Shown: positions 26,763-34,981 of the stretch, piece after piece
How positions within the stretch are numbered: the first letter of the stretch is position 1
Layout of the letters: each line of letters begins with the position of its first letter
Assembly (NCBI GenBank): GCA_964353335.1
Contig: CAYGVI010000002.1
Coordinates: 62,001 to 126,000 of the forward strand
Reading direction: 5' to 3'
From: JAWAAW01 sp964353335
GTDB taxonomy: Archaea > Nanobdellota > Nanobdellia > Woesearchaeales > ARS49
Length of the DNA stretch: 64,000 nucleotides
Notes under the pieces: model-generated
Told to the model about the DNA's origin: nothing
The model's database searches: none
The model's input: only the letters and a program-made list of their open reading frames with translations
Translations under genes and position numbers: made by a program

Positions 26763-26843
26763 GCGGAACAAATTAACCTCAAATACGAAACATTCACAAT
26801 TCCAAATGAGATTTTTTACGTGATAAGAAAGCAGGACAGTTAG
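26763..26843 (+). pseudogene. Ghost 3' end of a second FmrO-like gene
   Basis: In frame this reads AEQINLKYETFTIPNEIF then YVIRKQDS and a stop. Seventeen residues (KYETF...VIRK) equal the end of the intact gene at 26370, yet about eleven of the seventeen codons differ, all at synonymous positions. It has no start or methyltransferase core. It is the remnant of a diverged homologue, either a former resident gene or an incoming one. Confidence 0.85.
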
Positions 26844-26899
26844 GAAAAAGCCTAAGCAACAGGCATTGTTTATATGCAAGAGTAGCATTAAGTGCTGTT

Positions 26900-28117
26900 A
26901 TGGCCAACAAAATCATTGCATTCATCATCTTCGCAGTATTTTTATCTGGATGTACGGGTCAGGAAATTCAATTAGCAGATGATTCAGGCACAACACAAGA
27001 AGACGTTAATGTAGTCGTCAGCGCAAATAACCAGTTTGCATTTGAGCTTTATTCAAGATACAAGGAAAATGAAAATAATGTGTTTTTCTCTCCTTACAGC
27101 ATTTCAACTGCATTAGCAATGACTTATGAGGGTGCAAAAGAAAAGACAGCAGAGGAAATGCAGTCAGTATTCCACTTTCCTTCAGATGATGCAAGAAAGA
27201 GGGGCAATGCAAGGATTTACAACGAGTTAAACAAAAAAGGCAAGGATTACACTCTTAGCACTGCAAATGCTTTGTGGTCGCAGAATCGCTATAAGTTCCT
27301 CGGAAGCTATCTTAACACGACTCAGAAATATTACGGCGGAAATGCAACCAATCTTGATTTTGAAGGCAATTCTGAAGGTTCAAGGCAGATAATCAATACC
27401 TGGGTGGAGAGCCAAACAAACAACAAAATCAAGGATTTGATTCCAAGGGGCGCAATCACCCCATTGACAAGGCTTGTTTTGACAAATGCAATTTACTTCA
27501 AGGGAAACTGGCTTACACAGTTTGACAAGAAAAAGACACAGGACATGCCTTTCGTGGTTAACCCTTCCACAACTGTAACCGCGCAGATGATGTCTATTAG
27601 CAAAGTCAAGTTCAATTACACAGAAACACAGGATTTGCAAATAATTGAACTGCCTTACAAGGGCAATGAGCTTTCAATGCTTGTAATACTGCCAAAAGAA
27701 GGCAATTTGACGCAGGTTGAGAACGATTTGTCGCCTGAAAAGATTGCTGAATTAAAAGGAAAGCTTCATGAAACTAAAATCCCTGTTTACCTGCCCAAGT
27801 TCAAGTTTGAGACAAAATACTTGATGGCAGATGACCTTGCCAAAATGGGAATGCCAACTGCGTTTAGTCCTGGCGAAGCTGACTTCTCAGGAATGACTGG
27901 CAATAAGGACTTGTTCATATCAGCAGTCATCCACCAGGCTTTTGTTGAGGTTAATGAGGAAGGCACAGAGGCTGCTGCTGCAACTGCGGTGGTTATGATG
28001 ATGGCTGCAATGCCTCAGGAATTCAGGGCAGACCACCCCTTTATTTTCATAATACAACAGAAAGAGACAGGCAATATCCTCTTTATGGGCAGGGTTTCTG
28101 ACCCAACCAAGCAATGA
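26900..28117 (+). CDS. Serpin, lipid-anchored
   Basis: 405 residues. Lipoprotein signal (IIFAVFLSGCTG, Cys 18). The serpin core is complete: NVFFSPYSISTALAMTYEGA, NTWVESQTNNKIKDLI, LVLTNAIYFKGNW, and ADHPFIFIIQQKETGNILFMGRV at the end. The hinge EEGTEAAAATA (Gly 355 as P15) is of the inhibitory type. The predicted P1 is Ala 369, so elastase- or subtilisin-like proteases are the likely targets. It traps proteases at the cell surface. A TATA box (TTTATATG, 26868) gives a leaderless start. Serpins are sporadic in archaea. Confidence 0.92.
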   Translation: MANKIIAFIIFAVFLSGCTGQEIQLADDSGTTQEDVNVVVSANNQFAFELYSRYKENENNVFFSPYSISTALAMTYEGAKEKTAEEMQSVFHFPSDDARKRGNARIYNELNKKGKDYTLSTANALWSQNRYKFLGSYLNTTQKYYGGNATNLDFEGNSEGSRQIINTWVESQTNNKIKDLIPRGAITPLTRLVLTNAIYFKGNWLTQFDKKKTQDMPFVVNPSTTVTAQMMSISKVKFNYTETQDLQIIELPYKGNELSMLVILPKEGNLTQVENDLSPEKIAELKGKLHETKIPVYLPKFKFETKYLMADDLAKMGMPTAFSPGEADFSGMTGNKDLFISAVIHQAFVEVNEEGTEAAAATAVVMMMAAMPQEFRADHPFIFIIQQKETGNILFMGRVSDPTKQ

Positions 28118-28174
28118 TAATCCCGATTCGCAAACTCATCTGGGATTATCAGGCTTGCTTTTGAGAAAGCAAGC
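28116..28174. terminator. Two adjacent hairpins after the serpin gene
   Basis: GATAATCCC (28116-28124) pairs with GGGATTATC (28142-28150). Then GCTTGCTTT (28153-28161) pairs with AAAGCAAGC (28166-28174) around TGAG. Both stems are perfect 9-mers. They follow the serpin stop directly and precede TTTTTTATA of the next promoter. A 3'-end or terminator role is likely. Confidence 0.55.
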
Positions 28175-28224
28175 AATAGGTTTTTTATACCCCTTTTGAC
28201 AATACTCCTCTAAAAGAGGGGATT

Positions 28225-29541
28225 ATGGAAAAGCTGTTCAAAGCGTATGATATTCGCGGGATTTATCCTTCTGAACTTACTCTTGACTTTGCACACAGGC
28301 TGGGCAAAGCAGTTGCAATGTGCTTCACAAATGAGGATATTGTTGTTGGCAGGGACGCGAGAATTGGCTCTGACAAGCTCGCAGCAGAGCTTATCCGCGG
28401 AATAACCGAGCAGGGTGCTAATGTAATTGACATAGGGCTTTGCTCCACGCCAATGCTTTATTTCGCAACGCAGGAAAACCCAGGAATAATGGTCACTGCC
28501 TCGCACAACCCGAAAGAATACAATGGCTTCAAGATTTGCGCAAAAGGCGGAAACCCGCTTGGCTACCCTGACGGCATGACTCCAATCAAGCTCGCAATGG
28601 AAAACAGGGAGTTTGGAAAGCCAAAACACAAGGGAAAATCAAGGCACAAGGATATTCTTGCAAAATACTCGGCCCATGTAAAGCAGTTCAAGGGCAAACT
28701 AAAGTCATTGAAAGTGGTTATGGACGCTGGAAATGGCATACAGGGGCTCATAATTCCAAAGGTTTTCAGCCGTTTGCCTGCAAAAATAATCCCGCTTTTC
28801 TTTGAGCCTGACGGCAATTTCCCAAACCGCTCGCCAAACCCAATCAGGGAAGGCGCATTGGACAAGCTCTCAAAGGCAGTCAAGGAAAATAAGGCAGCAT
28901 TCGGGGTTGCTTTTGACGGCGATGGAGACCGTGTTGTTTTTGTCGACGAAAAAGGCAGAGCAGCGCGCCCTGACCACATCCTTGTTTTGCTGGCAAGGCA
29001 TTTGCTGAAACAAAATCCTCACGCAAGAGTGCTGTATGACGCGCGCTGCAGCAGGATTGTAAAGGAAAAAATCACAGAAGCAGGCGGTGTCGCGATTATG
29101 ACGCGCGTGGGCCACACCTACATAACTCACACAATGAAAGAGGAAGACGCATTGCTCGCAGGCGAATTAAGCGGCCATTATTATTTCAGGGAAAACAACT
29201 GGACAGACAATGGCGACATTCCTGCATTGATGATGATGAACATAATTGCAGAGGAGAAAAAGCCATTGTCAAAACTCTTGGCGCAATTGGACAAGTACTT
29301 TAATTCAGGCGAGCTGAATTTCAGGGTTGAAAACAAGCAGTACAAGCTGGACAAAATTGAGAAAGAATATTCAGATAAGGGCAAAGTGTACCACATTGAC
29401 GGCCTTACCGTTGAGTTTCCTGACTGGTGGTTTAACCTGCGCCCAAGCAACACAGAGCCGGTATTGCGATTAAACGTGGAAGCAAACACAAAGGCAATGT
29501 TAGACAGGAAACTGGCTGAACTGAAAAGACTGCTGGTCTGA
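28225..29541 (+). CDS. Phosphomannomutase/phosphoglucomutase
   Basis: 438 residues with all four phosphohexomutase marks: AYDIRGIYP at the N-terminus, MVTASHNPKEYNGFK with the phospho-Ser, AFDGDGDRVVFVDE for Mg, ELSGHYYF for sugar choice, and RPSNTEPVLRLNVE for phosphate. It interconverts hexose 6- and 1-phosphates, feeding the nucleotide sugars used by the glycan cluster. A GAGGGGA site lies just before the ATG. Which sugar it prefers cannot be read from sequence. Confidence 0.9.
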   Translation: MEKLFKAYDIRGIYPSELTLDFAHRLGKAVAMCFTNEDIVVGRDARIGSDKLAAELIRGITEQGANVIDIGLCSTPMLYFATQENPGIMVTASHNPKEYNGFKICAKGGNPLGYPDGMTPIKLAMENREFGKPKHKGKSRHKDILAKYSAHVKQFKGKLKSLKVVMDAGNGIQGLIIPKVFSRLPAKIIPLFFEPDGNFPNRSPNPIREGALDKLSKAVKENKAAFGVAFDGDGDRVVFVDEKGRAARPDHILVLLARHLLKQNPHARVLYDARCSRIVKEKITEAGGVAIMTRVGHTYITHTMKEEDALLAGELSGHYYFRENNWTDNGDIPALMMMNIIAEEKKPLSKLLAQLDKYFNSGELNFRVENKQYKLDKIEKEYSDKGKVYHIDGLTVEFPDWWFNLRPSNTEPVLRLNVEANTKAMLDRKLAELKRLLV

Positions 29542-29633
29542 TTTATCACGTTCTTATGACGACAAAACTTCGCAAAGGCTTATAAGATGCGCTTGAACTG
29601 ACAAGGACATCATAAATTAGGGGGTTGTTCAAA

Positions 29634-30185
29634 ATGCCAGATGCAATATCTATTGTGTACCGTTGCGGAAAAAAAGGCGATGCAAACTATTTTGAAAGAA
29701 TGTTCAGCACAGAGGAAAATGTTCTTTTGCACATAAAAGAGTTGGCAAGGCATTATGATGAACTCAGGATGGGCTTCCGCATGTCTCGCAATGGCGCGCC
29801 AATAGATACAGTCAGGGATTTTATGAAAGCTGCCCTGCAACAGGGTGACGGGCCGGTCATAACCCTCACAGGAAGCGGGAAAATAGCAGGGCTTGCAATT
29901 CATGACGGGGTTGTTGAGTATGACCTTTCAGAGGCGCATGCCAGAGTGCACCACTGGGATTATTGTGTAAACGGGGATGGGTGGAAAAAGGGATTATGTT
30001 GGCCCACGTGCTTGCTGGAAGGCAGTGTTGCTCATCCAACTGAACGCGAGATGATTGCAGCCTGCAAAGCAGGAAAGGAAATGGGAAACCCGTTAGCCTG
30101 CCCTAATTTGGACCCGAGGGTAAAAAACTCTGCAGGAAAGCTTGCAAGGCCGCTCGATGCCCTGATAGAAGAAGCATTGAGATAA
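29634..30185 (+). CDS. Hypothetical protein, 183 aa
   Basis: No family recognised. Start ATG 29634 with GGGGG nine bases upstream and GCTTATAAG further up. The protein is soluble with seven Cys, four in the C-terminal half (DYCVNGDGWKKGLCWPTC). The middle segment GDGPVITLTGSGKIAGLAIH is strand-rich. It could be a metal- or redox-linked protein. It stands alone between the mutase and a convergent Tat-signal gene. Confidence 0.55.
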   Translation: MPDAISIVYRCGKKGDANYFERMFSTEENVLLHIKELARHYDELRMGFRMSRNGAPIDTVRDFMKAALQQGDGPVITLTGSGKIAGLAIHDGVVEYDLSEAHARVHHWDYCVNGDGWKKGLCWPTCLLEGSVAHPTEREMIAACKAGKEMGNPLACPNLDPRVKNSAGKLARPLDALIEEALR

Positions 30186-30205
30186 GCTGGCTGGCCGCTA
30201 CGGGC

Positions 30206-31219
30206 TTATGATTTCTGAATCGCGTCCATAAATCTCTTCGGGCTTTCCATGTAAAGGTCAAGCGCGTTCTGAATGCCGTGTCTGCGCACCCAGTTTATTG
30301 CTTTGTTAAGGTGAACGTAGCGCTTGTTATTTGAAATCATTATCGAAGTCGCCTCGTCAAGCATCTTGCCTGCTTTGGGGATTCCCTGTTGTGCCGCGAA
30401 TTCCATCGTGAGGAAATAGCTGAGGGACTCATGGACTGCTTCGTCAGCACAAATCGCATTATCAAGCCCTGCCTGCTTGGAGTAGTGTAAAGTGCTTTTG
30501 ATTGTGGTCAGCGGGATGATTTCTGAAAACGGCGCTGACATCATTGCCAGCCCTGAGCCAAAGAAAACATACCATTTCTTAATCAGTTCACTCTCAAAAT
30601 CCGCCTGAAAGTCCATGCAACTGCCACATCTTTCCTCCCCCCTTTCAAGCTTAAATGACTGCTTGCTGTTGCCTGTATTTGTGACATAAACTCTTTGCAC
30701 TTCGAAGCGCTTTGAGCCAACATATGCGTTTCCGGTGTCATTGTGTGCAAAATTGCCGTTGTTCTTAAGCACAACCCAGTTAAGCGAATGCTTCTGGAGC
30801 CCCTTCAGCCTGCTGTAAAGGAAGCTTATTGCGTCCTTGCTATAGCCAATCATTTGCTCTGCGGTTTCAGGATGCTCAGGGATGCCGTAAAACTGGGTTT
30901 TAACATCAGCAGCATAATTGCCCCTCAAGTCAAAGCCTCTTATCGCCAGCTGCCTGCTTAACTCAAGTTTTGCCTCTTCCTGAAGTCTCTTGAATTCCTC
31001 TGTGTCATTGGGCAGCCCCCACTCTTCCCTTAACGGAACCATCCCCTGCACATCTGCTTCTTTCCACGAACCATTCCACTTCTTTGGTTCAGAATATTTT
31101 TTTAGAAAATCCCAACTGTCTTCATCAGGTTTTTTTCCAAGAAAATAATGCCCCAGAGGTATTCCTGCAGCTGCAATCCCTGCCAATCCAGCCAGAACCT
31201 TTCTCCTGGTCAGTTTCAT
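30206..31219 (-). CDS. Secreted protein with Tat signal
   Basis: 337 residues. The N-terminus LTRRKVLAGLAGIAAAGIP is a twin-arginine signal, so the protein is exported folded. The rest is mainly helical, with CGSCMDFQADFESELIKKWY and DEAVHESLSYFLTMEFAAQQG. The HE pair is not an HExxH zinc site. No family recognised. TTTATATAC is centred 26 bp upstream of ATG 31219, so the message is leaderless. Confidence 0.65.
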   Translation of the reverse strand: MKLTRRKVLAGLAGIAAAGIPLGHYFLGKKPDEDSWDFLKKYSEPKKWNGSWKEADVQGMVPLREEWGLPNDTEEFKRLQEEAKLELSRQLAIRGFDLRGNYAADVKTQFYGIPEHPETAEQMIGYSKDAISFLYSRLKGLQKHSLNWVVLKNNGNFAHNDTGNAYVGSKRFEVQRVYVTNTGNSKQSFKLERGEERCGSCMDFQADFESELIKKWYVFFGSGLAMMSAPFSEIIPLTTIKSTLHYSKQAGLDNAICADEAVHESLSYFLTMEFAAQQGIPKAGKMLDEATSIMISNNKRYVHLNKAINWVRRHGIQNALDLYMESPKRFMDAIQKS

Positions 31220-31297
31220 GGAAACGAAGTATATTCTGCAGTATATAAATGTGAGGCGTGTGGCAAGATTTAAGAACTGCCTGTTATTCGCAAGGTT

Positions 31298-31594
31298 ATG
31301 GACAAACAGATGATGCTTCAGTTGCAGTTCCTTGGGATAATGCCAATGACTGACAATGCAAGAAAAGCATTCAAAACAGGAATCACTTTTGTCACAAAGT
31401 CAGAAACAAGGATTCTTCCCAGAAACGCCTATCCTGGCGACCCAAGGGAATACACTGCATTTTACGATGGATTAAGGCAAAAGGTTGATTTGCTTAAACA
31501 AGAAGAAGACGCTGACAAAGCAAAGGCGCTTGAAGACAGAATACGCGCTGACCTTGCAAAAGTTCCAGGAACAATTTCTTATGAGCCTAAATAA
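31298..31594 (+). CDS. Hypothetical protein, 98 aa
   Basis: A small soluble protein: MDKQMMLQLQFLGIMPMTDN, then a charged coiled region LRQKVDLLKQEEDADKAKAL. GATTTAAG lies about 27 bp before the ATG. Divergent from the Tat-signal gene. No family recognised. Confidence 0.5.
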   Translation: MDKQMMLQLQFLGIMPMTDNARKAFKTGITFVTKSETRILPRNAYPGDPREYTAFYDGLRQKVDLLKQEEDADKAKALEDRIRADLAKVPGTISYEPK

Positions 31595-31600
31595 GAATTC

Positions 31601-31990
31601 TTATCCGTATCTTTCCATCAATGCCGCAACATAGTCTTCCTTGCAAAGGCACCGGCCCCTGTGCGAATTAGTGCAGGTGCCTGCCTGCTGGTTCTCAATA
31701 GGCGGAAGTATGCAGCTTGTGCCGTCGTGCTTGCAGCAGGCATATGGCGCATCATTTCCGCAAAGAATTGTGTTCCTGCAGACGTTGTTAATCACAGAAT
31801 CTGTCTGCAACAAGACAGAGCCGCTCGCAACAACCATCTGCACTCCTGACGGTCTCACATAAAAGTCCTGTGCGTAAATGTTGTTGTAAGGATAGTAAAC
31901 ATTTGCATTGATTGCACCGCTGACAAAAAGGACAATGCCGATTATTGCGATGATTGCAAACACTCCTGCGGTCATTATTGCTTTGTCCAT
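31601..31990 (-). CDS. Membrane-anchored Cys-rich protein (second of a pair)
   Basis: 129 residues from ATG 31990. One N-terminal helix (IMTAGVFAIIAIIGIVLFVSG), then an outer part with VCRNTILCGNDAPYACC, TSCILPP, GTCTNSHRGRCLCKED: nine or so Cys in CxC and CC clusters, probably all in disulfides. The longer frame upstream is rejected because it covers the previous gene. It starts 2 bp after the stop of the related gene at 31992-32375. Confidence 0.65.
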   Translation of the reverse strand: MDKAIMTAGVFAIIAIIGIVLFVSGAINANVYYPYNNIYAQDFYVRPSGVQMVVASGSVLLQTDSVINNVCRNTILCGNDAPYACCKHDGTSCILPPIENQQAGTCTNSHRGRCLCKEDYVAALMERYG

Positions 31991-31991
31991 T

Positions 31992-32375
31992 TTAGCTGAA
32001 AGGAACAGGCCTTGACTGCCTGTAAGGGTATTTTTCAGGGCACGGGCACTGGTAAGGCATTGCGTCAGGGCACATTGGCGCCTCTGATGCATACCCCAGC
32101 ATTGCCTGGGTGCATTTCATTCCGTTTGGCAATGGCGTTTCTGCACAGCACATATAGCTCTGGCTTCCGCCGCACATCGGGACATCAAGGCAGGCATACG
32201 GGTTTACCATGAAAGGCCTTGTGGGATTGAGCCACTGCATGACAACTCCTCCTGTCACATCAGAGCGCACAACCACGATTGCTGCCAGAACGACAACAAA
32301 CACGCTGACAACGCCGACAATGCTCCAGAAGACTGAATTATCAGGTATCTCTTTCTCCTGCACCATCTTTTGCAT
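31992..32375 (-). CDS. Membrane-anchored Cys-rich protein (first of a pair)
   Basis: 127 residues from ATG 32375, with TTTAAATA centred about 27 bp upstream. One helix (SIVGVVSVFVVVLAAIVVV) and then ACLDVPMCGGSQSYMCCAET, KCTQAML, PMCPDAMPYQCPCPEKY. It has the same plan as the protein encoded 2 bp downstream: helix, short spacer, a CC pair, then a CxC end. The two form an operon and are probably an old tandem duplication. Function unknown; a cell-surface complex is possible. Confidence 0.65.
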   Translation of the reverse strand: MQKMVQEKEIPDNSVFWSIVGVVSVFVVVLAAIVVVRSDVTGGVVMQWLNPTRPFMVNPYACLDVPMCGGSQSYMCCAETPLPNGMKCTQAMLGYASEAPMCPDAMPYQCPCPEKYPYRQSRPVPFS

Positions 32376-32461
32376 GCTTCCAGTCCAGCATAATGAGTAT
32401 TTAAACGTTTCGTTGGGGTGTGCAGGCAAAGTTTATAAATCCCCTATCAGTCGGCTGAAAT

Positions 32462-33820
32462 ATGGTTAAAAAGAAGCAGGCAGAACCAAAAGCAAGATCT
32501 CGACAATCAGGGATTGCCGATGAACTTGACGACGCAAAGCGCCTGTCAAGTCATCCAGAGCGCTCTCCGCCTGCAGAAAATGTTGAGGCTGTTTCTTTGC
32601 CGCCCCAGCCTGAAGTCAATATCGGCATGGTCGGCCACGTTGACCACGGCAAGACAACACTCGTGAAAGCGCTCTCCGGAAAATGGACAGACACGCACAG
32701 CGAGGAGATAAAGCGCGGAATCACAATCCGCCTTGGCTACGCTGACGTCACAATCTACCGCTGCAGCACCTGCGAGGGCTCAGACGCTTTCGGCATCCAG
32801 CCAACCTGCGCCCATTGCAAAAAGCCGTCTATCGCTGTAAGAAGGTTTTCGCTTGTTGACGCCCCAGGGCACGAATCCCTGATGGCGACAATGCTCTGCG
32901 GCGCAAACATTATCGACGGCGCCCTGCTTTTGGTTTCAGCGCAGGAAAAGTGCCCCCAGCCCCAGACAATGGAGCACGTCCAGGCTTTGCAGATTGTCGG
33001 GATAAAAAACATCATAATCGTCCAGAACAAGATTGACCTTGTGACTCCTGAGCAGGCAAAGAAGAATTATGACGAAATCAAGGCTTTCCTGAAAGGGACT
33101 CCGTACGCGAACTCACCTGTTGTGCCCATGTCTGCATTGCACAGCGTCAACCTTGATGTTTTGCTTGAAACAATACAGGCAGTGATTCCCACTCCAAAAA
33201 GAGACCTTGACAAAGAGCCATTGATGTTTGTGGCAAGGTCATTTGACATCAACAAGCCAGGCTCAGAGCCTGAAAAAATGGTCGGCGGAGTGCTTGGCGG
33301 AGCATTAAAGCAGGGCAGGATAAAGGAAGGACAGGAAATCGCAATCCTGCCTGGCTATGAAGTTTCTGAAAAGAAGCAGTGGAAGCCGATTACAACCACG
33401 ATTGTCAGCCTGATGACAGGGGGCGTAAAAGTCCCTGAAGTCACTCCTGGCGGAAGCGTCGCCTTGATGACAAAGCTTGACCCTGCTGTCGTGAAATCAG
33501 ACAAGCTGGTCGGCGCTGTGGTCGGCCTGCCTGGCAAACTGCCGCAGGTCTGGAACGAGTTAAAGCTTGAGCCAAGCCTCCTTGACAGGGTTGTCGGCGC
33601 AAAGGACAAGCTTGTTGTCGAACCAATCAAGCTTGGTGAATTATTGATGCTTAACGTCAACGCAGCCGCAACAGTCGGCGTTGTAAAGTCCCTGAGCAAG
33701 AAAGAAATCATCTGCACTCTCAAGCGCCCTGTATGCGCAGAGCCAGGCTCAAGGGTCGTGATGGCCAGGAACATGGGCCAAAGATGGCGCCTTATCGGCT
33801 ACGGCACGATAAAAGCATAA
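32462..33820 (+). CDS. Translation initiation factor aIF2, gamma subunit
   Basis: 452 residues. G1 GMVGHVDHGKTTL, switch KRGITIRLGYAD, zinc knuckle CSTCEG...CAHCKK, G3 DAPGHESLMATM, G4 QNKIDLV, then two beta-barrel domains ending RWRLIGYGTIKA. It brings initiator Met-tRNA to the small subunit as GTP complex with alpha and beta subunits, which are not in this window. The N-terminus is about 50 residues longer than usual and charged. TTTATAAAT lies 26 bp before ATG 32462. Confidence 0.97.
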   Translation: MVKKKQAEPKARSRQSGIADELDDAKRLSSHPERSPPAENVEAVSLPPQPEVNIGMVGHVDHGKTTLVKALSGKWTDTHSEEIKRGITIRLGYADVTIYRCSTCEGSDAFGIQPTCAHCKKPSIAVRRFSLVDAPGHESLMATMLCGANIIDGALLLVSAQEKCPQPQTMEHVQALQIVGIKNIIIVQNKIDLVTPEQAKKNYDEIKAFLKGTPYANSPVVPMSALHSVNLDVLLETIQAVIPTPKRDLDKEPLMFVARSFDINKPGSEPEKMVGGVLGGALKQGRIKEGQEIAILPGYEVSEKKQWKPITTTIVSLMTGGVKVPEVTPGGSVALMTKLDPAVVKSDKLVGAVVGLPGKLPQVWNELKLEPSLLDRVVGAKDKLVVEPIKLGELLMLNVNAAATVGVVKSLSKKEIICTLKRPVCAEPGSRVVMARNMGQRWRLIGYGTIKA

Positions 33821-34028
33821 AACTGAATTAAACGTCTACTGCAAATAAATGCTCCTTCCAGTCGCAGATACCAACAATAGTGGAAGAACTTGTTCTATAA
33901 TTCTCCGAACTCGCGAACCTGAACGGAGTTCGGTTCGCATGAGTGAGGAGCGTCTTTATGCGAGCGTTAGCGAGCTCATTGTAGTTAATTAATTTTAAAA
34001 AATAAGAAAAAGAAAATAAAAAATGCAC
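33821..34028. other. Intergenic region with one strong hairpin
   Basis: About 200 bp between convergent genes. GCGAACC-T-GAAC (33913-33924) pairs with GTTC-GGTTCGC (33928-33938) around GGA. GCGAGC occurs twice further on (near 33960-33976) and ATGAG/CTCAT mark a second, looser fold. A 66-codon minus-strand frame here has no family features and is not called. Probably 3' ends of both messages. Confidence 0.5.
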
Positions 34029-34553
34029 TTAGTGGTAGCTAAGTGTTGCTATGCTCTGCCTGCAGATTGCGTATGCATTCTGTACGCACTTTCTGCGGCA
34101 GTAGTCATTCGCAGGGTTAACCTTTGCGCACTCATCTGATGAGACAGCGTAGCACTTGCTTGCTGACGATGCGCCCTTTACGACCGCAGGGTCAGCTGCT
34201 GTGCAGCCCGCGGCTGAGTACAGCTGAAGGTTGCGCTGGAACGCGCCTGTTATGACATACAGCTTCATCTTGTCAATGCACTGCTGCTGGCAGAACAGGT
34301 TTCCCTTGTTCTGATTCACGCAGATCATGCGCTGGCGGCCGATGAAGTATGGGTCCCTCGGACTCACGGTCATCTGAACATTGCAAGGCGCCCTTGCACC
34401 CCTGCTTATCACATTTGACCTTACCACGCTGCTTGGCTCTGGCGCCATGCTGAGCGGATCAGTATACGCCATAGATGTCGCCGCAGCAAATACTGCAGCT
34501 GCCTGTAATACTATCAGAGCAGCAAACAAAACTGCAAACATTCCTTTCTTCAT
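34029..34553 (-). CDS. Secreted Cys-rich protein
   Basis: 174 residues. Clear signal peptide (MKKGMFAVLFAALIVLQAAA ... FAAA). The mature part has CQQQCIDKMKLYVITG, GCTAAD, KCYAVSSDECAKVN, DYCRRKCVQNAYAICRQ. The CxxxC followed by a distant Cys resembles the repeat of the proteins at 56183-58009 (CxxxC, helix, CxxxxC), so a related disulfide-tied helical hairpin is possible. GGGGGG before the ATG is the ribosome site. Function unknown. Confidence 0.65.
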   Translation of the reverse strand: MKKGMFAVLFAALIVLQAAAVFAAATSMAYTDPLSMAPEPSSVVRSNVISRGARAPCNVQMTVSPRDPYFIGRQRMICVNQNKGNLFCQQQCIDKMKLYVITGAFQRNLQLYSAAGCTAADPAVVKGASSASKCYAVSSDECAKVNPANDYCRRKCVQNAYAICRQSIATLSYH

Positions 34554-34624
34554 TATAATCCCCCCGTTAAGGTTTTTAATGTATAGTTTAAAATGACTTG
34601 TTTAAATACTTTTCTAATGAAAAA

Positions 34625-34693
34625 TCACTCTTCGTCAGGCTCATACTCCTCAAAATCGTCTTCATTCTCCTCGAAACGCATTAATTTCTCCAT
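34625..34693 (-). CDS. Very small acidic protein, 22 aa
   Basis: The ATG at 34693 is preceded by GGAGGTTGAGGAGA, a very strong ribosome site, and encodes MEKLMRFEENEDDFEEYEPD plus two Glu. It starts 24 bp after the stop of the 43-residue gene upstream on the same strand. Nearly half of it is Asp or Glu. It is credible only because of the site and context. Confidence 0.4.
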   Translation of the reverse strand: MEKLMRFEENEDDFEEYEPDEE

Positions 34694-34717
34694 TCTCCTC
34701 AACCTCCTTGGGTTTGA

Positions 34718-34849
34718 TTATCGCGATAACTTGAGCCAGTGCCTTGCGATTTCCTTTGCCTGCCTGGCGTTCTTTATGCTGCTCTTTTCAAGGATATTGA
34801 ACTCTATCTGGTTTAACAGTTTCACCTTCTTTTCCGGCTGGTTTACCAT
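34718..34849 (-). CDS. Small basic protein, 43 aa
   Basis: ATG 34849 follows GGGGTGATT, the same leader as the zinc-ribbon gene at 35125. The protein is helical and basic: KVKLLNQIEFNILEKSSIK, ARQAKEIARHWLKLSR. TTTATATAG lies further upstream. With the acidic 22-residue frame just downstream it could form a basic/acidic pair. No family recognised. Confidence 0.5.
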   Translation of the reverse strand: MVNQPEKKVKLLNQIEFNILEKSSIKNARQAKEIARHWLKLSR

Positions 34850-34981
34850 ACAATCACCCCGCAGGCAACAAGGGCATTTCACTATATAAATTTTGTGCAA
34901 CAGGTGGCATTCAAAAGTGCTATCGCCGGCACATTATTAAAAAGAGAAAAAGAATAAAAAAAATGAAATAAAAAGGTGTTC

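Noticed and set aside
26730..26888. N-terminal extension of the 26391 gene
   Set aside because: It would cover the TATA box and the ghost methyltransferase end; GTG 26729 fits the promoter spacing.
33828..34028. Minus-strand frame of 66 codons
   Set aside because: No ribosome site, no motif, and it crosses the strong hairpin.
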